Shown piece after piece: positions 33,475 through 42,283 of a DNA stretch of 64,000 bases. A model generated the notes under the pieces. It did no database searches. It was not told where the DNA came from and worked only from the letters and a program-made list of their open reading frames with translations. Position numbers and translations under genes: made by a program. The first letter of the stretch is position 1. Each line of letters opens with the position of its first letter. Source of the stretch: Pseudomonadota bacterium (lineage in GTDB: Bacteria > Pseudomonadota > Gammaproteobacteria > Steroidobacterales > Steroidobacteraceae); the NCBI GenBank assembly GCA_023391815.1, contig JAEWAF010000023.1, positions 1 through 64,000 on the forward strand, in the 5' to 3' direction.

Positions 33475-34269
33475 ATGCACGCCAGCCAGGTTCGTGCGAT
33501 CGTCGATCGATTGGAAGACCACGTCCGGAGCCGTACCCGCTTCCAGCTCTATCGCATCGACAATCGCCCCGCGACCCTCGATGACGCGTACGCCATTCAA
33601 GCCGAAATTCTGAGCCGAGCGCTCCGCGACGGCACCGATAGCATCGCCGGTTACAAGGTGGGGCTCACCACCGGGAAGATGCAACAGTTCTGTGGCGTGG
33701 CCGAGCCGATCGCAGGCCGCGTTCTCAAGAGCGGTGTCCACAAGGACGGCGCAACGCTGCGTAAATCGGACTTCCATCGGTTGGGCATCGAGAGCGAGCT
33801 CGCTTTGCGCATCGGCAAGGAGATTCCAGCGCTTCGACCGGACACGAGCGCGCAAGAGTTGCTCGGCTACGTCGATGCAATCGCGGCCGCCTTCGAAGTC
33901 ATCGACGACCGCGACGCCGACTACAGCCACCTCGAAGCCAGCTCGATCGCCGCTGAGAACAGCTGGAACAAAGGCATCGTGCTCGGCGAGCCCGTGTCGC
34001 CCGCCGCTTTCGGCGACCTGCGTGGCCTGGAGGGGCGGCTGCTCGTCAACGGTTCGCAGGTCGCGACCGGCTCCAGCAGCGACGTGTTGTCCGGCCCACT
34101 CTTCATCCTCGCCTGGATTGCCGGTTTCGCTCGCGAGGCCGGCGAAGCGCTTCGTCCAGGCCAGTGGATCATGACCGGCTCGATCATCCCGACGAAGTTC
34201 GCCGTCGAAGGCGAGACGTATTCTTTTCAGCTCGCCACGCTGCCGGCGGTGACGGTCAAGATCAGCTGA
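33475..34269 (+). CDS. 2-keto-4-pentenoate hydratase-family protein (FAH fold)
   Basis: A 264-residue member of the MhpD/HpaH branch of the FAH superfamily. GYKVGLTTGKMQQFCGVAEPIAGRV, ESELALRIGKEI (metal-binding ExE-type) and VIDDRDADYSHLEASSIAAENSWNKGIVLG are family strings, and FIMTGSIIPT-like GQWIMTGSIIPTKF closes the active site. The family hydrates dienoates in aromatic ring-cleavage pathways. No other meta-cleavage gene is next to it, so the substrate is open. GAGG lies seven bases before the chosen ATG. Confidence 0.88.
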   Translation: MHASQVRAIVDRLEDHVRSRTRFQLYRIDNRPATLDDAYAIQAEILSRALRDGTDSIAGYKVGLTTGKMQQFCGVAEPIAGRVLKSGVHKDGATLRKSDFHRLGIESELALRIGKEIPALRPDTSAQELLGYVDAIAAAFEVIDDRDADYSHLEASSIAAENSWNKGIVLGEPVSPAAFGDLRGLEGRLLVNGSQVATGSSSDVLSGPLFILAWIAGFAREAGEALRPGQWIMTGSIIPTKFAVEGETYSFQLATLPAVTVKIS

Positions 34270-34398
34270 CGCCGCGCTCATTCAAGCTCGACTCGCCGAC
34301 CATCGCGCGGATTGCGCGGTCACGCTCCCGGACATGGAAGTCTGTCACGACGCCCTAATCTCCCGCGTCTAAGTAACTACTGCTCCGAGGAGAGGGAT

Positions 34399-34719
34399 AT
34401 GGCTTGGGTACTGCTCGTCATCGCGGGACTGTGCGAGATCGTCTGGGCCACGGGCCTCAAACATACCGAGGGCTTCACCCGCTTCTGGCCGAGCGTCATC
34501 ACGATTGCCGCCATGGTCGTGAGCATCGTGCTGCTCGGAATTGCGATGAAATCGCTGCCAGTGGGGACCTCCTATGCGGTGTGGGTGGGTATCGGCGCGG
34601 TCGGAACAGCGCTGATGGGCATCCTGCTGCTGGGTGAACCCGCGACCGCCAGTCGTCTAGGCAGCCTCGCATTGATCGTCGCCGGCATCATTGGCCTGAA
34701 GCTGGCGACGCCCACCTGA
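34399..34719 (+). CDS. sugE: SMR-family guanidinium exporter SugE/Gdx-like
   Basis: A 106-residue four-helix transporter of the small multidrug resistance family. The essential Glu is in AGLCEIVWATGLKHTEGFTRFWPS, a SugE/Gdx-type sequence, followed by SLPVGTSYAVWVGIGAVGT and LLLGEPATASR. SugE/Gdx members export guanidinium in exchange for protons. A strong GAGGAGAGGG ribosome-binding site precedes the ATG. I looked for a guanidine riboswitch upstream and could not recognise one. Confidence 0.92.
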   Translation: MAWVLLVIAGLCEIVWATGLKHTEGFTRFWPSVITIAAMVVSIVLLGIAMKSLPVGTSYAVWVGIGAVGTALMGILLLGEPATASRLGSLALIVAGIIGLKLATPT

Positions 34720-34807
34720 ACCGACGCCGGTCGCCCTTCACGCGAGTTGATTTATCTGGCATACATCGTGCGTTCGTCGACAGGGCAACAACAATCCTGG
34801 AGCACCC

Positions 34808-36409
34808 GTGCGATTGCATCGATCGTTCCGCCTGGCCACGCTGGCCGCACTGCTGATCGGCTACACCTTTTGCGCGCGAGCCGCATCCATTGACTTCGAC
34901 GCGGCGACCATTGCCGACCTGAATCAAGCATTCAAGGCCGGAACGCTCTCATCGGAACAACTGGTCCAGGAATGCCTGGCGCGCATCGAGGCCTATGACA
35001 ACAACGGGCCGAAGCTCAACGCGGTGATTACGCTGAATCCGAAAGCGCTCGAGATCGCCCGCGCGCTCGATGCCGAACGTAAGAGCAAAGGCCCGCGCTC
35101 ACCGTTGCATGGCGTGCCGGTGCTGTTGAAAGACAACTACGACACTTTCGATATGCCGACCACCGGCGGCTCGGTGATGCTGGAGAACTGGGTGCCGCCC
35201 GACGATGCGTTCGTCGTCAAGAAGCTTCGCGATGCCGGAGCAATCATTCTCGGCAAACTCAACCTTTCCGAGTTCGCCTCGGGGGCCGCACACAGTTCGC
35301 TCCGTGGCCAGACGCGTAATCCGCACGATCCCACGCGTACGCCCTCAGGCTCGTCCGGCGGAACAGGCGCGGCCATCGCGGCCGCTTATGCGCCGCTCGG
35401 GCTGGGAACAGATACAGGCGGCTCCATTCGCGGGCCCGCAACGTCCAACGGCATCGTGGGTCTGAAGCCCACCCATGGATTGATGAGCCGCGACGGCATC
35501 ATCCCACTGTCGCTCACGTTCGATACCGGTGGCCCGATGGCACGGAGTGTCTATGACGTCGCCGTGTCCCTCGGCGTCATGACGGGCGTCGATCCCGCCG
35601 ATCCGGCCACTCAAAAGAGCAAAGGAAAGTTCGCCACCGACTACACGCGGTTTCTCAAAGCGGATGCCTTGAAAGGCGCACGCATCGGCATCGCACGAGA
35701 CTTCCTCGGCGCCGACCCGGACGTCGATTGGGTGATCGAATCGGCGCTCGAGTCGATGCGCAAGGCCGGTGCGACGGTCGTCGATGTGCGCTATCCGAAG
35801 TGGCTTCTCGACAGTAAAGAGGAGTTTTACGCCGCGGTCCGCCGTCCGGAGTTTGCGGTTCAGATCGGCACCTATCTTGCGGCCACCGGGCCAGGCTTTC
35901 CCAAGACGCTCGATGAGTTGATCGCCCGCTCGAACGACGTGAGATCGCTGCGGGCCGGCGGCGGGGGCCCGAATCCCGTGCGCTGGTCGCTCTTCAAGAA
36001 AGAAGCCGAGGCCGGCAAGCTGGATGACTATCGTTATCTGTCCGTGCGCGATCACGCGCTGCCGATGGTGCGAATGGTTGTCGAGGGCATCCTCGCCGCC
36101 GAGAAACTCGACGCCATCGTCTATCCGACCTCGCCCCGCCGCCCCGCTTTGATCGCGGAGACACCCACCGTTCCCGAAGCCAACTCAGCGGTGAACATCG
36201 CGAACCTCACCGGCTTTCCCGATTTGATCGTCCCCGCCGGCTTCACGACGGACGATCTGCCCGTCGGCATCTCCTTCTTCGGCCCGGCCTTCAGCGAACC
36301 GAAGTTGTTGGCGCTCGGCTATAGCTTCGAACAGGCAACGCGCGTGCGCCGCCTCCCCGCGCACACGCCGGCGTTACCGAATCAGGCGATCATCGTTGAA
36401 TCGGAATGA
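34808..36409 (+). CDS. Exported amidase (amidase signature family)
   Basis: A 533-residue amidase with a signal peptide (RLATLAALLIGYTFCARAA) and a GTG start preceded by GGAG. The Ser-cisSer-Lys triad is visible: Lys in VPVLLKDNYDT, Ser in TPSGSSGGTGAA and the nucleophile Ser in GTDTGGSIRGPA. Export is unusual but not rare in this family. The reaction is hydrolysis of an amide; the substrate is unknown. It is followed by the AraC gene after 24 bp, so they may form an operon. Confidence 0.92.
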   Translation: MRLHRSFRLATLAALLIGYTFCARAASIDFDAATIADLNQAFKAGTLSSEQLVQECLARIEAYDNNGPKLNAVITLNPKALEIARALDAERKSKGPRSPLHGVPVLLKDNYDTFDMPTTGGSVMLENWVPPDDAFVVKKLRDAGAIILGKLNLSEFASGAAHSSLRGQTRNPHDPTRTPSGSSGGTGAAIAAAYAPLGLGTDTGGSIRGPATSNGIVGLKPTHGLMSRDGIIPLSLTFDTGGPMARSVYDVAVSLGVMTGVDPADPATQKSKGKFATDYTRFLKADALKGARIGIARDFLGADPDVDWVIESALESMRKAGATVVDVRYPKWLLDSKEEFYAAVRRPEFAVQIGTYLAATGPGFPKTLDELIARSNDVRSLRAGGGGPNPVRWSLFKKEAEAGKLDDYRYLSVRDHALPMVRMVVEGILAAEKLDAIVYPTSPRRPALIAETPTVPEANSAVNIANLTGFPDLIVPAGFTTDDLPVGISFFGPAFSEPKLLALGYSFEQATRVRRLPAHTPALPNQAIIVESE

Positions 36410-36433
36410 CCTGCTTCGTTCAAGGACGACTCG

Positions 36434-37117
36434 ATGCGGAAATGGATCAGTCATCACAGCGCCAGTGAACGGATGCCCCGGCACCGCCATGCCGATGCGT
36501 ACGCGGCCATCGTCCTGGCGGGCGGCTACATCGAGGCCGGAGATCACGGGCGGATGCGCGTGCAACCCGGCGATGTCGTGATCCATCACGCGCACGAAGC
36601 GCACCAGGATCACTTCTCGAAGACCGGGGCCGTCGTGCTGAACCTCCCGTCCATCGAAGGACTCGATGCGATGACCGGGCGCGTGCCCGATCCCGATGTG
36701 ATCGCACGACTGTCCGAACGTGACATCGTCGGCGCGATCGCGCTGTTGAAAGAAACAATCCAGCCGCGCGATATGCGACTGCTCGACTGGCCAGATCAAC
36801 TTGCCGCCGCGCTCGCGTCGACCCTCGAGTTCAGCATCGAGCAGTGGGCCGCCCAAATGCGCCTGGCGCCCCAGTCGATCAGTCGAGGCTTTCGCCAGGC
36901 ATATGGCGTCAGCCCCAAACGTTACCGATTGGAACAACGTACCTTGCGCGCGATTAGCAACCTGCGCACCTGGACCGGCAGCCTGGCCGATCTGGCGGCC
37001 GAGTCAGGCTTCGCGGACCAATCGCACTTGACCCGCGCGATCGTGGCGTTGACCGGTCTCGCTCCGAGCCGCCTGAAAGTTAAGTCCGTTCAAGAGGAAT
37101 ACAGCGCGCATCGTTAG
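36434..37117 (+). CDS. AraC-family regulator with cupin N-terminus
   Basis: A 227-residue regulator. The N-terminal ~110 residues form a cupin sensor (RHRHADAYAAIVLAGGYIEAGDHG, VQPGDVVIHHAHEAHQD). The C-terminal region carries the two AraC helix-turn-helix segments (SIEQWAAQMRLAPQSISRGFRQAYG, SLADLAAESGFADQSHLTRAIVALTG). It is short for the family but complete. The gene stands between the amidase and the Tat-exported protein on the same strand, so it could regulate either. Confidence 0.87.
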   Translation: MRKWISHHSASERMPRHRHADAYAAIVLAGGYIEAGDHGRMRVQPGDVVIHHAHEAHQDHFSKTGAVVLNLPSIEGLDAMTGRVPDPDVIARLSERDIVGAIALLKETIQPRDMRLLDWPDQLAAALASTLEFSIEQWAAQMRLAPQSISRGFRQAYGVSPKRYRLEQRTLRAISNLRTWTGSLADLAAESGFADQSHLTRAIVALTGLAPSRLKVKSVQEEYSAHR

Positions 37118-37127
37118 ATTGCGCGAC

Positions 37128-38288
37128 ATGAATCGCCGATCCTTTCTCAGTATCGCACTCACGGCTCTCGCCGCCCTTCCGCTCCGTCATGCCCTCGCGG
37201 CTGGAGCGGCCACGCCGAATAAAACACGCTGGCAAGTCCGCACGTCCGAAGGGTTCGATGCGCTTGCCTTTCTCGGACCGCTGTCGGGCGAGGCGTTATA
37301 TACAAAATATTACGGTGATGACGCCGCGGCGTTCGCCAAACGTCTGCCCACCGCGGTCGTCGAAGATATTGCGAAGTTGTGGAGTGAAGCGAACGCTTCC
37401 GGCTTCGGCCTGCTCGGCCCGAACCTGTCCGTCTTGCTTTCCACGAACGGCAACGATGCGAGTATCGAAACCATCTTGGCGGCGCTCGCGGCGCGCGAGG
37501 AGCGCGTTCGCCCGAGCTACCAAGCAAGCCCGTACTGGGACGAGGCGAACTGGAAATGGTTCGACAACGCCGCGCCTCGACTCCTCACCGTCTTCACCGC
37601 CATGCGCGACGCGGGCTTTGCGGCGTTTCGCAATGAACGCGTCGGCTCCGCCTTGTCGACGCGGGTGACCGAGCTGCGAAACCAGCTGAACAATTTCGAC
37701 GTCATCACCTGGCATGAAAAGCTGACCGGCCGAACGTTCGACCCGACCATCGAGATCGTGCTGCTCCAGTTCTCCAAACCTCACGGCATCAAGGTTCAGG
37801 GACAAACGTTTCTTCAGGCGTCCGACTATGACGTGGCGACGACGGTGCGCATTGCCGCTCACGAGATGTTGCATCCTCCTGTCGTCATGGACGGCCCCGC
37901 CGCAACCGGCGCCTTGGCCGTTCTGAAACGCGACGCGCTCATCATGAAGATCGTGCGCGAGCACGATCCGCGCTGGGGATACACGTCACTCGAAGGCGTG
38001 CTGAATGAAGACCTGGCGCAAGCACTGGATCAACTCATCAGCGAAGCCCTCGGCGTCGGCCGCAACCCCGCGGATCGTTGGCGAAAGTCGGATGACGGCA
38101 TGCACGTCCTGGCCGCCGCCTTCTACGGCATGTTGCGACAGGATCGCTGGGTCGAGACCGGCGGATCTTTAGAAACATGGCTGGCCAAAGCCGTCAGCCA
38201 GGGCCGGCTCGCTCCGGAGAAATTGCACCCTGTGGCGGCACGTGTGCTGGAACGGCCGGTGGATAGGCTTTGGCCGCTGGCAAAATGA
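37128..38288 (+). CDS. Tat-exported hypothetical protein with HExxH-like motif
   Basis: A 386-residue protein starting with a twin-arginine-like signal (MNRRSFLSIALTALAALPLRHALA). The middle contains AAHEMLHPP, an HExxH pattern, preceded by VATTVRI, and an acidic helix DLAQALDQLISEALG about 60 residues later could supply a third ligand. I do not recognise the family. A zinc peptidase fold is possible but unproven. It starts 10 bp after the AraC stop, probably in the same transcript. Confidence 0.65.
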   Translation: MNRRSFLSIALTALAALPLRHALAAGAATPNKTRWQVRTSEGFDALAFLGPLSGEALYTKYYGDDAAAFAKRLPTAVVEDIAKLWSEANASGFGLLGPNLSVLLSTNGNDASIETILAALAAREERVRPSYQASPYWDEANWKWFDNAAPRLLTVFTAMRDAGFAAFRNERVGSALSTRVTELRNQLNNFDVITWHEKLTGRTFDPTIEIVLLQFSKPHGIKVQGQTFLQASDYDVATTVRIAAHEMLHPPVVMDGPAATGALAVLKRDALIMKIVREHDPRWGYTSLEGVLNEDLAQALDQLISEALGVGRNPADRWRKSDDGMHVLAAAFYGMLRQDRWVETGGSLETWLAKAVSQGRLAPEKLHPVAARVLERPVDRLWPLAK

Positions 38289-38444
38289 GCGGCTTGGGCG
38301 TCGCGCCCTGAGGCGCCAATGCACGCAACGGCTAATATACTGACCGTCAGACTCGAGAAGCACAATGAAGCGCGACCCGGGGTGTCAGTGATAGATGGAA
38401 TGTGCAGGCTGCGGCGTCTTTCGGAAACTTGTTAGGCGAACAGA

Positions 38445-38675
38445 ATGGGAATCCGATTTGCGGATGGCGAAGAGTATTTGCGGATGTATCCGCGCTTGCT
38501 GAAATGGATCAACGTTTGTACGGCATGTGGCGCAAAGGGCTACAAACCAGAAATGCCGCCCAATAATGACCCGAAATTCAGCGGTCAGAATCTGCGCCGA
38601 TATTTCAAGCCACTTGCACTGAATGAACTAGGTCGTTGCGAGCAATGTGCGCTATACGGCGACAAACAGACATGA
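38445..38675 (+). CDS. Small protein with two Cys pairs, unknown
   Basis: A 76-residue protein with CTACGAKG and CEQCALYG, i.e. two CxxC knuckles that could bind zinc, plus conserved-looking YPRLLKWIN and NLRRYFKPLALNELG segments. I recall similar small proteins from scattered proteobacteria, often within integron cassettes, but I cannot name a function. The surrounding 38.3-38.8 kb is less GC-rich than neighbouring genes. A GTTAGGC string (38431-38437) matching GTTRRRY lies just before the gene. Confidence 0.55.
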   Translation: MGIRFADGEEYLRMYPRLLKWINVCTACGAKGYKPEMPPNNDPKFSGQNLRRYFKPLALNELGRCEQCALYGDKQT

Positions 38676-38821
38676 CGCCGGCATCGATGTGCGCGCTACT
38701 AAGGGAGGAATGTAGCAACTCGGGCGCAATACCATCGGCGTTTTTGCGCGCCAGGTCGCATACCCTTGCGCCAGAACAAATCGACAACAGCAGGACTTCG
38801 CTGCAGTCCGCTTCCGACTCT

Positions 38822-39325
38822 CTAGTGCGCGGCGAGCTTTTTCATGGACACCACATGCGCCACCAACTGATCGAGCGCGATCTCGGTTCCCTGCTGCCAA
38901 CCCGACGATTTGTTCTTTTCCAAGTCCGCTTCATCCCGGTGCAGCGCTGTAAAGACGTAGCGAGTTCCGGTTCCGACGGATTCCAGGGTGACGATGGCGG
39001 TGATCGGAATGTCGTCGAAGACGGCGGGGCGATAGCCGGGAAATAACATCGAGGTCCAGCTGAGCCGCTGCATCGGGACGACTTCGAGGAAACAGCCGAG
39101 ATTGGGAAACACCTGACCATCTGCTCCAGCAATGTCGATGCTGAACATGCCGCCGGGACGCACCTCCAGCTCGCAGTTGGCGACCGCGCCCCAAGCCTTG
39201 GGCATGTACCACTCCTTGAGGTGTTCCGGTTTGGTCAACGCTTCCCACACCAGATGCTTGGGAGCGTCGATAAAACGTTCCAGAACCAGATCCAGTTTCG
39301 GATCGATCTTGAAGTGCTTGCTCAT
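38822..39325 (-). CDS. SRPBCC (AHSA1-like) domain protein
   Basis: A 167-residue START/AHSA1-type protein. FIDAPKHLVWEALTKPEHLKEWY, GGMFSIDIAGADGQ and the C-terminal WQQGTEIALDQLVAHV are family-typical. Such proteins bind hydrophobic ligands or act as accessory factors. The start overlaps the stop of the ArsR gene as ATGA; this ArsR-SRPBCC pairing is very common, so the two genes act together. Confidence 0.9.
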   Translation of the reverse strand: MSKHFKIDPKLDLVLERFIDAPKHLVWEALTKPEHLKEWYMPKAWGAVANCELEVRPGGMFSIDIAGADGQVFPNLGCFLEVVPMQRLSWTSMLFPGYRPAVFDDIPITAIVTLESVGTGTRYVFTALHRDEADLEKNKSSGWQQGTEIALDQLVAHVVSMKKLAAH

Positions 39326-39663
39326 GACTTCGATTCCGTTTCCTTGAGTCGTTTGACGTAGTTGTCGAACCGGTCGAGGCGGGCTTCCCACAACCGACGC
39401 TGCCCGGACAGCCAATCCTCGGCGACCTTGAAACGCTCGGGTATGAGCTCATAGGTTCGCACCCGGCCGCACTTCTTCGACTTCACGAGCCGGCTCTGTT
39501 CGAGCACCGAAAGGTGCTGCACGAACGAGGGAAGTTTCATGTCGAATGGCGCGGCCAGCTCGCTCACCGTCGCCGGCCCGGACGACAGCTGCTCGAGCAC
39601 TTTCCGCCGGGTCGAATTGGACAAAGCATAGAAAACATCGTCAGCGACCGCGGATTGAGCCAT
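39322..39663 (-). CDS. ArsR-family transcriptional regulator
   Basis: A 113-residue winged-helix regulator. VFYALSNSTRRKVLEQLSSGPATVSELAAPFDMKLPSFVQHLSVLEQSRLV is the typical ArsR DNA-binding stretch, followed by the C-terminal helix with EDWLSGQRRLWEARLDRFDNYVKRL. No metal-binding Cys cluster is seen. It is the first gene of a pair with the SRPBCC protein and probably autoregulates. A GTG two codons upstream is an alternative start. Confidence 0.9.
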   Translation of the reverse strand: MAQSAVADDVFYALSNSTRRKVLEQLSSGPATVSELAAPFDMKLPSFVQHLSVLEQSRLVKSKKCGRVRTYELIPERFKVAEDWLSGQRRLWEARLDRFDNYVKRLKETESKS

Positions 39664-39817
39664 TGCCACACCAGCCGATGGGGTTGGAAGAGAGTCTATC
39701 GTCGAATCGAAACTAAGGTCAATCCCTAACTATTTTTTGTCGATTCAACACAGAGATCGAGCACGCAACGGATCGGCAGTACCCTGGCGTCACGCAACCG
39801 AGCATCTCACACCCACC

Positions 39818-40390
39818 TCAAGCACCCGCGGCAGACTCACCCTTCTGTACGTCGTAACGCAATTCCGCCATCCCCGATCCCATTTGACGAACAGACGTGA
39901 GGCGTAGAACCGGGCTGCGCACTCTGCGAGGGAAGAGCGGCTTGCCGCGGGCTAGCGTGCACGAGCCGATCTGAAGAATGAGTTGATCGAGCAGTCCGCA
40001 ATCGTGGAACTGGCCGGCAAGATCTCCGCCCCCGACGATCCACAGGTTCTTGGCACCGGCGGCAGCTCGCATCTCGGCATGCGCCTGGCGAACATCTCCG
40101 CTGGTGAAGCGAATGTTCGCTCCCGCCAATGCAGGGAGCTTGCGAGTAGTGAATATCCAAGCGGGTTGGCTATAAGGCCAGGCGGAACCCGCCTGCGCGG
40201 CCACCTTGTCCGCGTTCCTGAGCATCCATTCATAGGTCGACGATCCCATCGCCAAAGCGCCCACGCCCGAGATGAAGTCCGGATAGCTGGAGTCGTTCAA
40301 ATCACCGAGCGAAAACAGCCAATCGAGCGAGTCGTCCTCGGTCGCAATGAAGCCGTCGAGCGTGGTTGCCGCGTAGTAGATAGTTTTCAT
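39818..40390 (-). CDS. Dihydrofolate reductase-family (RibD C-terminal-like) protein
   Basis: A 190-residue protein of the DHFR/RibD reductase superfamily. It starts KTIYYAATTLDGFIATEDDSLDWL and contains GALAMGSSTYEWML, then WIVGGGDLAGQF, all typical of the YyaP/YwjB-like group. The role is probably NADPH-dependent reduction of an unknown substrate; it is not the housekeeping FolA. The chosen ATG lies inside a much longer frame that crosses the intergenic region. Confidence 0.85.
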   Translation of the reverse strand: MKTIYYAATTLDGFIATEDDSLDWLFSLGDLNDSSYPDFISGVGALAMGSSTYEWMLRNADKVAAQAGSAWPYSQPAWIFTTRKLPALAGANIRFTSGDVRQAHAEMRAAAGAKNLWIVGGGDLAGQFHDCGLLDQLILQIGSCTLARGKPLFPRRVRSPVLRLTSVRQMGSGMAELRYDVQKGESAAGA

Positions 40391-40599
40391 GCCGTGAGGG
40401 TTCTCCAATGACGGATCGTGCGGACCAGCGCGCGATCGAACCGGCATCCATGATATCGCTCGGTCGTTGACATCGGCCGTCATGGAATCGAGCGTATCGG
40501 TCCCGAGCAGATGACTCGCTCGACGTCTTTGCAGGGAACCTGCCGGCGGCACCGTCGTTGCATCTGTATCGCACAGGGGCGATGCAGGGCTGATCGTGT

Positions 40600-41853
40600 A
40601 TGGCCAAGAAAAGCGCAGCCGAAATCCTGACGATCGCGGGGCGCGAGGTCGCGATTTCGAATCCACACAAAGTACTGTTCCCCGAACCGAAGTACACCAA
40701 GCTCGACCTGGTGCAATACTATGTGGCCGTGAGCGAAGGAGCGCTGCGGGGCGCGGGCGGACGGCCGAACATGCTGGTTCGCTACCCGAACGGAATCGAG
40801 AGCGAGCATTTCTATCAAAAGCGCGCGCCCAGCAGTCGACCGCCCTGGATCGAAGTGGTCGAACTACACTTTCCTTCCGGCCGGGCCGCGGAGGAAGTCG
40901 TGCCGCGCGATGCCGCCGCGCTGGCCTGGCTCGCGAATCTCGCTTGCCTCGAGTTGCATCCGCATCCAGTGCGAGCCGAGGATCTCGATCACCCCGATGA
41001 GCTGCGCGTTGATCTGGACCCTGTGCCGGGGATCACGTGGCAGCAGGTCCAGAAAGTCGCCCTGATCGCTCGATCTGTGCTGGAAGATTTCAAGCTCGTC
41101 GGCTGGCCCAAGACGTCGGGCTCGCGCGGCATGCACATCGTCGTGCGTCTCGAACCGCGTTGGACGTTCGATCAAGTCCGGCTCGCGGCACTCGCGCTGG
41201 CGCGTGAAGTCGAGCACCGCGCTCCGAAACTCGCGACAAGTAAATGGTGGAAGGAAGAGCGCCAGGGTGTGTTCGTGGATTACAACCAGAACGCCAAGGA
41301 TCGCACCGTCGCCGCTGCATATTCAGTGCGACCGAGACCAGACGCGCGCGTCTCCGCGCCGCTCTCGTGGGATGAAGTCGAGGACTGCGATCCTGCGGAC
41401 TTCACATTGGCCACGATGCCAGCTCGCTTCAAGAAATCGGGCGATCTGCATGCAGGGATCGATGAGCACGCCGGCTCCATCGAGGGGCTGCTAGAGCTGT
41501 TCGAGCGTCAGGGCCTGGGCGATGCGCCCTGGCCACCGCACTATCGCAGACAGAAATCAGAGCCGCCTCGCGTGCAACCGTCCAAGCGCAAGGCCAAGCT
41601 TCCGCTAATCGAGATCGGTCGCGCACGCCGTAAGGAAGACGCTTTGTCCGGGGTGGAGCGCTGGAAAGAGCGACACCCGAAAGCGGCAGCTCATTTGGAG
41701 CCGGCGGATATATTGGTAGACGCCATGCGCGGACGATACACCACCTGGACTCGGACTCGGATCAATCTACAGCACGTTCCCTCGGCGCTGAGACCGACTC
41801 AGGAGCCGCTCGATCCGGACGAGAAAATCCGCTCGACCAAGACTCACGCTTAG
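40600..41853 (+). CDS. Stand-alone LigD-type primase-polymerase
   Basis: A 417-residue homologue of the polymerase domain of DNA ligase D. ISNPHKVLFPEPKYTKLDLVQYY, ELHPHP, DELRVDLDP (the catalytic DxD), KTSGSRGMHIVV and AYSVRP follow the archaeo-eukaryotic primase fold. A basic linker (SKRKAKLPL) and a C-terminal module with DILVDAMRGRYTTWTRTRINLQHVP follow. Full LigD adds nuclease and ligase domains, which are absent here, and no Ku gene is near. A repair or gap-filling role is inferred. Confidence 0.87.
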   Translation: MAKKSAAEILTIAGREVAISNPHKVLFPEPKYTKLDLVQYYVAVSEGALRGAGGRPNMLVRYPNGIESEHFYQKRAPSSRPPWIEVVELHFPSGRAAEEVVPRDAAALAWLANLACLELHPHPVRAEDLDHPDELRVDLDPVPGITWQQVQKVALIARSVLEDFKLVGWPKTSGSRGMHIVVRLEPRWTFDQVRLAALALAREVEHRAPKLATSKWWKEERQGVFVDYNQNAKDRTVAAAYSVRPRPDARVSAPLSWDEVEDCDPADFTLATMPARFKKSGDLHAGIDEHAGSIEGLLELFERQGLGDAPWPPHYRRQKSEPPRVQPSKRKAKLPLIEIGRARRKEDALSGVERWKERHPKAAAHLEPADILVDAMRGRYTTWTRTRINLQHVPSALRPTQEPLDPDEKIRSTKTHA

Positions 41854-41859
41854 CTCTGT

Positions 41860-42279
41860 TCACACCAGCTCGACATCAACCCGATCCAGCCGCACACCGA
41901 CACCCTGACGAAGCGTGTTCTGGATCTCCGCGACTCGATCGGTGTGCTGTAACAGCTGTCTCACAGCGTCTTCACTCGCGCCGCGTGCCGCGACTCGCGC
42001 TCGGTACGTCACGTTCCGAGCGGGTTCGCCAACGCCGCCGAACTCGCCTTCCACTTCCACCTCGACGCTCTCGACCGCGATCCCCGCTTTCTCGGCTTCC
42101 CGATAGACGTCATTGCAGTAGCAGGTGGCAAGAGCGAGGAATAGCAGCTCTCCTCCATTCGCGCTCGAACCGAAGCCGCCCGGTTTGGGAGGAATCTGGA
42201 TCGAGCGCTCATTCTGGTTGGTGCTGAGCGTTACGCGATGGACACCCTGTCGATTCTCGACCTGAGCCCGGATGTTCAT
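41860..42279 (-). CDS. OsmC-family protein
   Basis: A 139-residue OsmC-fold protein. GGFGSSANGGELLFLALATCYCNDVYREAEKAGI contains the usual second Cys; the first, redox-active Cys of peroxiredoxin-type OsmC is not apparent. The family removes organic hydroperoxides or binds small ligands. It converges on the LigD-type gene with six bp between stops and is followed, 4 bp on, by the DoxX gene in the other direction of reading order (DoxX is upstream, OsmC comes after it... both leftward). Confidence 0.86.
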   Translation of the reverse strand: MNIRAQVENRQGVHRVTLSTNQNERSIQIPPKPGGFGSSANGGELLFLALATCYCNDVYREAEKAGIAVESVEVEVEGEFGGVGEPARNVTYRARVAARGASEDAVRQLLQHTDRVAEIQNTLRQGVGVRLDRVDVELV

Positions 42280-42283
42280 ATCT

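Noticed and set aside
34270..34398. Possible guanidine riboswitch before the SugE gene
   Set aside because: No pair of ACGR-loop hairpins or ykkC-like core could be drawn in this 129-bp gap; isolated ACGA strings occur without flanking stems.
38290..38330. GGGCG/CGCCC short hairpin as a terminator after the Tat-exported protein
   Set aside because: Only a 5-bp stem with no T-run; such stems are frequent by chance at this GC content.
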